Source of the DNA: Xanthomarina arctica
GTDB lineage: Bacteria > Bacteroidota > Bacteroidia > Flavobacteriales > Flavobacteriaceae
Length of the DNA stretch: 64,000 nt
Assembly (NCBI RefSeq): GCF_014638915.1
Contig: NZ_BMFQ01000001.1
Location: forward strand, 744,001-808,000
Reading direction: 5' to 3'
Part shown: piece after piece, positions 53,987-61,889 of the stretch
Layout: each line of letters starts with the position of its first letter
How positions within the stretch are numbered: position 1 is the first letter of the stretch
The notes under the pieces: model-generated
The model's database searches: none
The model's input: the letters and a program-made list of their open reading frames with translations, nothing else
Told to the model about the DNA's origin: nothing
Translations under genes and position numbers: made by a program

Positions 53987-56422
53987 ATGAAAAAAACTAT
54001 CTTACTATTTACTTTATTGCTATGTGGCTTTAGCACCATAGCTCAAGTATTAAATCAAAATGCAAATTGGCCTAATTCTAATTGGTCCTTAGCAGGCACT
54101 TATGATACTGATCCGTTAATATTTACAGGAAACCCTACTACAAATTCATCGAATTTTTCGTTCGATGACGATCAAGGTGGTAGTGGATCCTTAAACAATG
54201 TTGCCGCACAATCTCCTATTGTAAACTTAACAAACGCGTATAATGCTGGCGAAACTGTATTAACAGTTAGCTCAAACTATGTTTTAAATGTGTATCAGAC
54301 TGAAACCATAACGGTGCAGTATTGGGATGCGGATTCAAGTACATGGACTAACTGGGGGACACCTTATGGAACTACAACGCCTAATGCTCCAAATGTTAAT
54401 TTTTGCTCCGGTACATTTGCAGTTTTTGAAAGTGTAGAATTAAATATCTCTAATTTTTCAAGTACCCAATTATCTGGTTTTAGATATAGAATTCATTATA
54501 GTGATAATGGGTCTTTTGGTTGGGGAATGTGTTTTGGATCGCCTAATATCTCCTCTTCAACACCGCCTGCCTGTATGGTTGTTACTAACTTAAGTGTTTC
54601 AGGTATTACGCACAATGCCGCAAATATAAGTTGGGAAGTAGGAAGTGATGAAACAGCTTGGGAAATAGGGGTGCAATTGGCCTCATCCGGAGCTCCAAAC
54701 TCTGGAACACCAACAAATTTAAATAATCCGTATCCAGTTTCAGGTTTGGCTGCTAACTCAGATTATAGAGCTTATGTAAGAGCAAATTGCTTAACAGATG
54801 GTTATAGCGAATGGGTATCAATAGATTTTACAACAAACGATTCACCACCAATGCCGGGAGATTTTGTTTTTATTAGAGATAATAGTATTTCCATGAGTGG
54901 GACTAGTTATGCCGTTGTTGATATGAATAATGATGGGATGGACGATTTAATTGCAGCAACCTCAGCAAGCATTAATATTAATCATCAAACATCAGGAGGT
55001 TTTGCTTTCACAAATTTTCCAGCTCCAGCTAATTATGGTCCAGGTTGGAGTATTGCAGCAGGAGATTTAGATGGAAATGGTTATAACGATTTATTATATG
55101 CTGCTGGAAATGGCGTTTCTTTTGTAACTGCTAATAGCGATGGAACGGCTTACTCACAATTTTTTAATACTACAGCCTATGTTTTCTCTCAGCGCTCAAA
55201 TTTTGTAGATATTAATAACGATGGGGATTTAGATGCCTTTGTTTGTCATGATGTGCAACCAAATGTTTATTTTATTAATAATGGAAGTGGTGGTTTAACG
55301 TATTACCAAGGACCTTCTACTCCAGTTCCTAATGGAATTGGAACACATCCAAACGGAGGGAATTATGGAACTGTTTGGGTTGATTATGATAATGATAGAG
55401 ATATAGATTTGTTTATTGCCAAATGTCGAGGTGGAAATGTTACACATAAAATTAATGAATTATGGAGAAACGATGGCAATGGGGTTTATGTGAATGTAGC
55501 GGAAAATGCTAATATGGCCGATCCTATTCAAACTTGGTCTTCGGCCTGGGCAGATTTTGATAATGATGGAGATATGGATGCTTATGTTGGAGCTAGTTCT
55601 TCGTCTGATGGATCTCATAAATATATGATTAATAATGGCGATGGTACTTTTACAGATGCTACAGCGGCGGCAAATATTTCTGGGGCACCTTTTGGTATAG
55701 AAAATGCACCTGGAGATTTTAATAACGATGGTTATGTCGATATTTTATCTAATGGAAGAATATTGCTTAACAATGGAGATAATTCATTTTCAATTATTTC
55801 AACAGATATGCCACCTAGTGGTGCCATTGGGGATGTTGATGGAGACGGGTTTTTAGATGTTTTTAGCGGTAGTCTTTATAAGAATAATGGCGGAAATGGT
55901 AATAATTATGTTATGATTCGCACACAAGGGGTTCAAAGTAACTATAATGGTATTGGAGCAAGAATAGAAATCCATACAGATTCTGGAACACAAATTAGAG
56001 ATGTAAGAAGTGGGGAAGGTTTTCAATATATGAGTTCTCTAAATGTTCATTTTGGACTTGGAACAGATACGGCTATTAACAACTTGGTTATTTATTGGCC
56101 TTCTGGAGTTGTAGATAATATTCAGAATCCAGACATAAACATCTTGCATACTATAGTTGAAGGGCAATCTTTAAGTGTGCAAGACGAAACACTTTCAGAC
56201 TTAGTGATGTATCCGAACCCAACCGAAAATGTGCTTAATTTTTCATCTTCAGCAGATATAGCTAATAAAGTTGCCACTGTTTTTGATGTGAATGGAAAGA
56301 AAATATTCAGTTCAAAATTAAGTAATAAGTCGTTAGATGTGTCTAAACTTCAAGCTGGTTTTTATATTATTAGATTGGAAGAAAAAGGAAAAATAATTAA
56401 TAGAAAATTCATTAAAAAATAA
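53987..56422 (+). CDS. T9SS-secreted FG-GAP/UnbV-type repeat protein
   Basis: 811 residues from ATG 53987, which opens the signal peptide MKKTILLFTLLLCGFSTIAQ; the frame open from 53942 overlaps the cytochrome gene. Order of parts: N-terminal jelly-roll-like region; fibronectin type III-like domain (about 195-285); FG-GAP/VCBS repeats with calcium-binding loops DMNNDGMDD, DLDGNGYNDL and DINNDGDLDAF (about 295-640); an ASPIC/UnbV domain (GIGARIEI, then LNVHFGLG) and a C-terminal T9SS sorting domain (MYPNPTENVLNF to FIKK). Exported across the outer membrane by T9SS and presumably surface-attached. Confidence 0.92.
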   Translation: MKKTILLFTLLLCGFSTIAQVLNQNANWPNSNWSLAGTYDTDPLIFTGNPTTNSSNFSFDDDQGGSGSLNNVAAQSPIVNLTNAYNAGETVLTVSSNYVLNVYQTETITVQYWDADSSTWTNWGTPYGTTTPNAPNVNFCSGTFAVFESVELNISNFSSTQLSGFRYRIHYSDNGSFGWGMCFGSPNISSSTPPACMVVTNLSVSGITHNAANISWEVGSDETAWEIGVQLASSGAPNSGTPTNLNNPYPVSGLAANSDYRAYVRANCLTDGYSEWVSIDFTTNDSPPMPGDFVFIRDNSISMSGTSYAVVDMNNDGMDDLIAATSASININHQTSGGFAFTNFPAPANYGPGWSIAAGDLDGNGYNDLLYAAGNGVSFVTANSDGTAYSQFFNTTAYVFSQRSNFVDINNDGDLDAFVCHDVQPNVYFINNGSGGLTYYQGPSTPVPNGIGTHPNGGNYGTVWVDYDNDRDIDLFIAKCRGGNVTHKINELWRNDGNGVYVNVAENANMADPIQTWSSAWADFDNDGDMDAYVGASSSSDGSHKYMINNGDGTFTDATAAANISGAPFGIENAPGDFNNDGYVDILSNGRILLNNGDNSFSIISTDMPPSGAIGDVDGDGFLDVFSGSLYKNNGGNGNNYVMIRTQGVQSNYNGIGARIEIHTDSGTQIRDVRSGEGFQYMSSLNVHFGLGTDTAINNLVIYWPSGVVDNIQNPDINILHTIVEGQSLSVQDETLSDLVMYPNPTENVLNFSSSADIANKVATVFDVNGKKIFSSKLSNKSLDVSKLQAGFYIIRLEEKGKIINRKFIKK

Positions 56423-56438
56423 GAGATTTTTACGAATC

Positions 56439-56470
56439 AAAAAGTCACTCCTTGGAGTGACTTTTTTTTT
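56439..56470 (+). terminator. terminator after the T9SS protein gene
   Basis: Stem AAAAGTCACTC pairing with GAGTGACTTTT, loop CTTG, followed by a long T-run; 17 bases after the stop. Confidence 0.9.
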
Positions 56471-56522
56471 GTTTATAAAATAATATTTAGGAGTATCATT
56501 AATTTAACCAGTTTGAATTGAA

Positions 56523-56570
56523 ATAAAAAACCTTGTCGAAAAACAGGTGAAACTGCTTAAAAACAAGGTT
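56523..56570 (-). terminator. candidate terminator of the AlbA_2 gene
   Basis: On the minus strand AACCTTGT pairs with ACAAGGTT (plus-strand arms 56529-56536 and 56563-56570), with a small inner ACAG/CTG pairing and a following T-run. It lies about 120 bases after the stop codon; the long inner loop lowers confidence. The rest of 56423-56688 shows nothing else. Confidence 0.4.
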
Positions 56571-56688
56571 GTAAAAATAATTGATTAATAGCTCTGTAAA
56601 GATAATACAAAAGCTAGTTTAAAAATGGATTATATTATGGTTGGTAAAAATTACTGTAGGGTTGGTAGAAATTTGGAGTAAATATGTA

Positions 56689-57822
56689 TTAACTATACTT
56701 CACTTTTCTTAAAATCCGAACAGCTTCTTTATAAAGTATATAGGCTTCTTTATTATGAATTTTTAAAAAAGGTTTGGCTTCATGCAACTTATCGATGGCT
56801 TCATGAAACAGATTTAAATAGCAAATAAGATAAGCTGCAGGAAGGTTTTTTAAATCGGTTTCTTCATTTTTATTTAAAGCGATCCCTTTTTTTAATTTTT
56901 CCAAAATAGCATTATTGGCATTGTAAATATGATGAAGTACTTTTTTATCGTATTGAGGTGCTTCAAAAATTAATGTAGTGTCAATATTGTAACTTGCGTT
57001 ATCAGAAAACTGAATAACCGTTTCTTCTAATGGATAATATTTATAGGAATTTTGAAGTCCTAAATTTACGTATTCAATAATTTTAAAGGAATCCTCATCA
57101 TAAGAAATGGATACCTCATCTAATGCTGAATAAAACAAGCGTACTTGCTCATTAATAAATTTTATATCCACACGAGAGTAAAATATCTCGTCTTTAATCT
57201 GTTTTTTTTGTCCAGCCCAGCACAATACAAAATATTCTTTAAACACTTTATATTGAGGATTGAAATCTTGGCGCGTTTTTAAAAAATCGAAAACACCATC
57301 TAACGTATGTTCAATGTTATTTTGGGAATTGTTTTCAATAGCAGTTACAATTTTAGAATTAACATCCTTTATTTCAACATCATATACTTTAGGCATGCTC
57401 ATGCTACCATCTCTAAAAAACATAGAGCCTCCATAATATTTCCAGATATTTTTACGAAGCGATGTAATTTTATCTATGGATCTAATGGTTACAAGTCCTA
57501 CAACTTTATCGTCTGGTAAATGTGGAAATGGAATGTTTTCGTACTGAACAATAGGCGGATTTGTGAGATAAGCATTGATGAGGTTTTGTATTTTACTATC
57601 GTCGAAAAAATCGACACCAATTATTTGGTTATCGGCATCTTCAACTCCAATCACGATGTAAGAGTTATTTTTTGGATTAGAGTTTGAAAGGGCACAAACA
57701 TGTTTTAAAAATTTTGCCTTTCCTTCCTTTTGACCAATATCAATCTGACGCTTTTTATCATAAAAGCTATTCTCATCATTATGAGCGAGTAGGTTTTTTA
57801 TAAGGAGGCGTTTATTAATCAT
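56689..57822 (-). CDS. AlbA_2 (Schlafen-type) domain protein
   Basis: 377 residues. The N-terminal 170 residues match the AlbA_2 domain: EGKAKFLKHVCALSNSN, YIVIGVEDADNQIIGVDFFDD, INAYLTNPP and VVGLVTIRS, as in bacterial Schlafen-like putative transcriptional regulators or nucleic-acid binders. The C-terminal half is charged and helical with no recognised domain. There is no ATPase part, despite the common label ATP-binding. Related proteins sit in some defence islands, but nothing defence-like adjoins here. The palindrome at 57827 lies directly upstream of its start. Confidence 0.75.
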   Translation of the reverse strand: MINKRLLIKNLLAHNDENSFYDKKRQIDIGQKEGKAKFLKHVCALSNSNPKNNSYIVIGVEDADNQIIGVDFFDDSKIQNLINAYLTNPPIVQYENIPFPHLPDDKVVGLVTIRSIDKITSLRKNIWKYYGGSMFFRDGSMSMPKVYDVEIKDVNSKIVTAIENNSQNNIEHTLDGVFDFLKTRQDFNPQYKVFKEYFVLCWAGQKKQIKDEIFYSRVDIKFINEQVRLFYSALDEVSISYDEDSFKIIEYVNLGLQNSYKYYPLEETVIQFSDNASYNIDTTLIFEAPQYDKKVLHHIYNANNAILEKLKKGIALNKNEETDLKNLPAAYLICYLNLFHEAIDKLHEAKPFLKIHNKEAYILYKEAVRILRKVKYS

Positions 57823-57826
57823 GGCT

Positions 57827-57847
57827 ATTTCCTGCGAAGGCAGGAAT
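57827..57847. repeat. dispersed palindrome, copy g
   Basis: The core TTTCCTGCGAAGGCAGGAA is the closest to consensus in the window. It starts 4 bases upstream of the AlbA_2 start codon and lies between it and the SDR stop. Confidence 0.75.
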
Positions 57848-57858
57848 GTTTTTTTTAA

Positions 57859-58611
57859 TTAAAAACTCTTTTTAACAATGGTTGAAGAAGCTTGGGCTGT
57901 TGGAAATACTAACAAATCGGCTATGTTTACATGTGGAGGTCTGGTAACAGCAAAATAAATAATTTCGGCAATATCCTCTGGTTGCAAAGCTTTGTATCCT
58001 TTATAAACGTTATCCGCAACAGCATCCCCTTTATAGCGTACTTGTGAAAATTCAGTCTCTACCAAACCAGGATTAATGGCGCCAACTTTTATTCCAAACT
58101 CGTTTAAGTCTATGCGCATGCCTTCGGTTATGGCAAGAACGGCATGTTTACTAGCACAATACACATTGCCTTTAGGGTAAACTTCTTTTCCAGCCGACGA
58201 GCCGATATTTATAATTTGCCCTGTTTTGCGTTCCGTCATTTGTGGAATAACAGCTTTACTTACATACAGTAAGCCTTTAACGTTTATATCTATCATGGCA
58301 TCCCAATCATCTATATTCCCAGTTTGAATAGGATCTAAACCATGTGCATTTCCTGCATTATTGATTAAAATATCGATGTTCTTAAATGCAGGAGGTAAAG
58401 ATGCAATCGCTTTCAGTGTCTCTTTTTTATCACTCACATCAAAATTTAAAATATGTACTTCTGTTTGTTCTTGTAATGCTTTTTGTATGATTTCTAATCG
58501 TTCTTGTCTTCGGCCACATAAAATTAAGTGAATACCGTGTTTGGCAAATTCTTGAGCAGTTGCTCTCCCAATACCACTTGTGGCACCTGTAATTAAAGCT
58601 ATTTTTTTCAT
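57859..58611 (-). CDS. SDR family NAD(P)-dependent oxidoreductase (YdfG-like)
   Basis: 250 residues of the classical short-chain dehydrogenase fold. Cofactor loop TGATSGIG (residues 8-15), NNAG (84-87), and the catalytic Tyr151/Lys155 in YCASK with Ser138/139 upstream. The sequence resembles the YdfG group, which oxidises L-allo-threonine, serine and 3-hydroxy acids. The AlbA_2 gene follows on the same strand after 36 bases. Substrate inferred. Confidence 0.9.
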   Translation of the reverse strand: MKKIALITGATSGIGRATAQEFAKHGIHLILCGRRQERLEIIQKALQEQTEVHILNFDVSDKKETLKAIASLPPAFKNIDILINNAGNAHGLDPIQTGNIDDWDAMIDINVKGLLYVSKAVIPQMTERKTGQIINIGSSAGKEVYPKGNVYCASKHAVLAITEGMRIDLNEFGIKVGAINPGLVETEFSQVRYKGDAVADNVYKGYKALQPEDIAEIIYFAVTRPPHVNIADLLVFPTAQASSTIVKKSF

Positions 58612-58845
58612 ATTAATAATTTACTATTTTGAGAATTTAATTGGTTGATATTCTTTATCGTAATTCCTCTATAAAAATACTTATTAGTAGATGAATATGA
58701 TATGCTTATGATTAAATATTTAAGTTAGATTGAATAATGACATTGTTTTTACATGTTAACTCCTAGAAAACAACTGAGTTTCAAATACCCCTACAAAAAG
58801 TTTTTGAAGTATATTTAGCAGCTGAAAAAGAACGGTTTTAAAATT

Positions 58846-59460
58846 ATGGACAATTTAGTTACTTATGCATTATCAGTATTTATGGGATTTTTTGCTATTA
58901 TGAACCCAATAGCAAATACCCCAATTTTCTTGGGCCTTGTTGAAGGCATGGGAAATGAACAAAAAAAACAGATTGCTAAAACTGCTACGCTTACAGCATT
59001 TGCAATAGTTGTGGTTTTTGTTATGGCTGGAAAATATATCTTTGAACTATTTGGAATTACCATTCCTGCATTTAAAATAACAGGAGGGATTTTAATTTTC
59101 TTTGTTGGATTTGAAATGCTAATGTCTAAGAAGTCTAAAATACAAAGTAATGATGATCCAGATGATAAAAGTAGTTTGGCAATTTCTCCTTTAGCCATCC
59201 CAATCCTTGCAGGACCAGGAACTATTGTAACTGCAATGAACTTTGTTACTCATGCCACCTACACTCATATTGGTATTGTTATCGCCATTTTTGGTTTTAT
59301 GATTTATCTAACCTATTTAGCTTTTTCTTTAAGTGATTTGATTGTAAAAAAATTAGGCGAGAATTTAATTTCTGTTATTGGAAAATTAATGGGATTAATT
59401 CTAGCTATCATTGGTACAGGAATGGTTACACAAGGAATTAAGTTAACATTCTTTTCGTAA
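58846..59460 (+). CDS. MarC family integral membrane protein
   Basis: 204 residues with about six membrane helices. MarC family signs: NPIANTPIFLGLVEG, FGITIPAFKITGGILIFFVGFEML, and LAIPILAGPGTIVTAM. Its transport activity is not established in general (the older link to drug resistance was not upheld). Monocistronic. Confidence 0.88.
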   Translation: MDNLVTYALSVFMGFFAIMNPIANTPIFLGLVEGMGNEQKKQIAKTATLTAFAIVVVFVMAGKYIFELFGITIPAFKITGGILIFFVGFEMLMSKKSKIQSNDDPDDKSSLAISPLAIPILAGPGTIVTAMNFVTHATYTHIGIVIAIFGFMIYLTYLAFSLSDLIVKKLGENLISVIGKLMGLILAIIGTGMVTQGIKLTFFS

Positions 59461-59911
59461 GTAAAGCAGGTTATTAGATCATTCCTATTAAAAGAATGGG
59501 TTAAGCTATTGGTTTAACATTACAAATGCGTCATAAGTTGAAGTGCGAACCTTCGCTATTAATCTTCACTTCCATTTAAAATAATGACAATCAATATCAA
59601 TTGTTTTAAGTTATTTTGTGGCTTTAAGAGATTATACCTTGTGACTAATTTTTATAAAAATCAGTTTATAAAAGATATTTAGCTTCGGCTTTGATTGATG
59701 TTAAAGCATATTTCGATTGTTCATATTTGGAATCATGTCTCAAAAACCTTCATTTAGTTGAAATTTATATTTAAATATTTGTTAAAGCGTAGCATAATTG
59801 GTGCTTCTCTTTTATTTTTAACCAATTATTAACAGCATTCAAGCAAAAATTTTAACAATTTGCACCCTCAAATAATGAAACCATATTTGAGCCTTTAAAA
59901 AAATAAATATA
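59461..59911. other. gene-free stretch between marC and moxR
   Basis: A 450-base AT-rich region. I find no credible coding frame, RNA or repeat. Two near matches to the -7 consensus (CATATTTG around 59728 and ACAATTTG around 59856) may drive moxR, but neither is convincing. A 7-codon frame just before moxR has no support. Confidence 0.5.
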
Positions 59912-60913
59912 ATGGAAGATACAGGTACAATAGATATTAAGTCAATTAATGAAAAGATAGAAAGAGAGAGTGCTTTTGTAGATTTACTTACTTTAGAAAT
60001 GAATAAAGTTATTGTAGGTCAAAAACACATGATTGAAAGATTGCTTATAGGTTTGCTTGGTCAAGGACATATTTTATTAGAAGGTGTTCCTGGTTTAGCA
60101 AAAACACTTGCTATTAATACACTTGCACAAGCTGTTGATGGAAGTTTTAGTAGAATTCAGTTTACTCCAGATTTATTGCCAGCTGATGTTGTTGGAACCT
60201 TAATCTACAACATGAAGCAAAATGATTTCACCATTAAAAAAGGACCGATTTTCGCGAATTTTGTTTTAGCGGATGAGATTAACAGAGCTCCAGCAAAAGT
60301 ACAGTCTGCTTTATTGGAAGCCATGCAAGAGAAACAAGTAACTATTGGAGACGAAACCTATATACTGGATAAACCATTTTTAGTAATGGCAACTATGAAT
60401 CCGGTTGAACAAGAAGGAACGTACCCGTTACCAGAAGCACAAGTGGATCGATTCATGTTGAAAACAGTTATCGATTACCCAAAAATGGAGGACGAACAAT
60501 TAATTGTTAGAGCCAATTTAAGAGGTTTTTTCGAAAAAGTAAATGCTGTTGTTTCCGTTCAACAAATATTAAGTGCTCAAAAAGCTGTTCGTGAAGTTTA
60601 CATGGACGAAAAAATTGAAAAATACATACTAGATATTGTGTTTGCTACACGTTATCCAGAAAGATATAAACTTGCCGATTTAAAACCATTAATTTCTTTT
60701 GGAGCCTCGCCTCGTGGAAGTATTAACCTTGCAACAGCTGCTAAATGTTATGCATTTATTAAACGTCGTGGGTATGTAATTCCTGAAGATGTAAGAGCCG
60801 TAGTTTACGATGTGTTACGTCATAGAATAGGTATCACTTATGAAGCTGAAGCAGAAAACATCACTTCAGTAGACATCATCAATAAAATTATTAATGAAAT
60901 TGAAGTACCATAG
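59912..60913 (+). CDS. MoxR family AAA+ ATPase
   Basis: 333 residues; a chaperone-like ATPase that acts with VWA-domain partners. Walker A GVPGLAKT (58-65), Walker B VLADEINRAPAKVQ (118-131) and the sensor-type MATMNPVEQEGTYPLPEAQ are all present. It heads the Bat operon; the DUF58, BatD-like and BatA genes follow. In Bacteroides the bat genes support survival under oxidative stress, but the exact function of MoxR is not established. Confidence 0.94.
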   Translation: MEDTGTIDIKSINEKIERESAFVDLLTLEMNKVIVGQKHMIERLLIGLLGQGHILLEGVPGLAKTLAINTLAQAVDGSFSRIQFTPDLLPADVVGTLIYNMKQNDFTIKKGPIFANFVLADEINRAPAKVQSALLEAMQEKQVTIGDETYILDKPFLVMATMNPVEQEGTYPLPEAQVDRFMLKTVIDYPKMEDEQLIVRANLRGFFEKVNAVVSVQQILSAQKAVREVYMDEKIEKYILDIVFATRYPERYKLADLKPLISFGASPRGSINLATAAKCYAFIKRRGYVIPEDVRAVVYDVLRHRIGITYEAEAENITSVDIINKIINEIEVP

Positions 60914-60987
60914 GATTTAAGATTTAAGAAATACGAATCGCGATTTCAGAAATCGTAAATCAAAAATCTACAATCGAAAATTCAAAG
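60914..60987 (+). repeat. short degenerate GATTT-type repeats between moxR and the DUF58 gene
   Basis: Reiterated motifs GATTTAAGATTTAAG, GCGATTTCAGAAATCG and AAATCTACAATCG; the inverted pair GATTTC/GAAATC makes a small hairpin around 60950. Similar motifs recur at 61857-61889. Confidence 0.45.
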
Positions 60988-61854
60988 ATGGATACTAAAG
61001 AATTACTAAAAAAAGTACGAAAAATTGAGATTAAGACACGTCGTTTGTCTGATCATATTTTTGGAGGTGAATATCATTCAACCTTCAAAGGTCGTGGTAT
61101 GACTTTTTCTGAAGTTCGCCAGTATCAATATGGAGACGATATTAGAAATATCGATTGGAATGTAACGGCACGATATAACGATCCACATATAAAAGTATTT
61201 GAAGAAGAACGCGAGCTAACCATGATGCTCATGGTAGATGTTTCTGGTTCAGAATTGTTTGGAACTGACGAGCAGTTTAAAAACGAAATTGTTATGGAAA
61301 TCGCGGCGACCTTAGCTTTTTCTGCAACCCAAAATAATGATAAGATTGGGTTGATTTTGTTTTCAGATGCTATCGAATTATATATTCCACCCAAAAAAGG
61401 TCGTTCGCATGTGTTGCGTATTATTCGTGAGTTGATAGAGTTTAAGCCAAAAAGTACACAAACAAATATTACAGAAGCTTTAAAATTTTTATCGAATGTG
61501 ATGAAGAAAAAAGCCATTGTATTTCTTTTAAGCGATTTTATTGCAGACGATTATAAGCAAACGCTAAAAATAACCTCTGGAAGACATGATCTTACAGGAA
61601 TAAGAGTCTATGATAAAAGCGAAGAATCCATCCCAAATTTAGGAATGGTTCAAATGCAAGATGCTGAATCTGGCGAATCTATGTTGGTCAATACGGCTTC
61701 AAAAACCGTAAGACAAGATTATAGTAATTTCTATAATGATAAAGTGGCATATTTTAAAGACAGTTTCGCGAAATCTGGAGCAGGGTCTTTAGATTGTCGT
61801 GTGGACGAAAGTTATGTTAAAAAATTATTAGGATATTTTAAAAGAAGAAGCTAA
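60988..61854 (+). CDS. DUF58 domain protein of the Bat operon
   Basis: 288 residues. The family signature EYHSTFKGRGMTFSEVRQYQYGDDIRNIDWNVTA spans residues 28-61, and the VWA-like metal site DVSGS is at 84-88. DUF58 proteins are regular MoxR partners; they bind divalent metal at the VWA site and may form complexes with the ATPase. Cytosolic. Confidence 0.92.
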   Translation: MDTKELLKKVRKIEIKTRRLSDHIFGGEYHSTFKGRGMTFSEVRQYQYGDDIRNIDWNVTARYNDPHIKVFEEERELTMMLMVDVSGSELFGTDEQFKNEIVMEIAATLAFSATQNNDKIGLILFSDAIELYIPPKKGRSHVLRIIRELIEFKPKSTQTNITEALKFLSNVMKKKAIVFLLSDFIADDYKQTLKITSGRHDLTGIRVYDKSEESIPNLGMVQMQDAESGESMLVNTASKTVRQDYSNFYNDKVAYFKDSFAKSGAGSLDCRVDESYVKKLLGYFKRRS

Positions 61855-61856
61855 AA

Positions 61857-61889
61857 GATTTACGATTTATGAATAACGATTTTAGATTT
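61857..61889 (+). repeat. GATTT-type repeats overlapping the start of the batD-like gene
   Basis: Contains GATTTACGATTTATG, AACGATTTTAGATTTATG; related to the repeats at 60914-60987. They would encode the first seven residues if the upper ATG (61869) were used. Confidence 0.45.

Noticed and set aside
59875-59898. Seven-codon frame just before moxR
   Set aside because: Too short, with no ribosome-binding site or conservation visible; likely chance.
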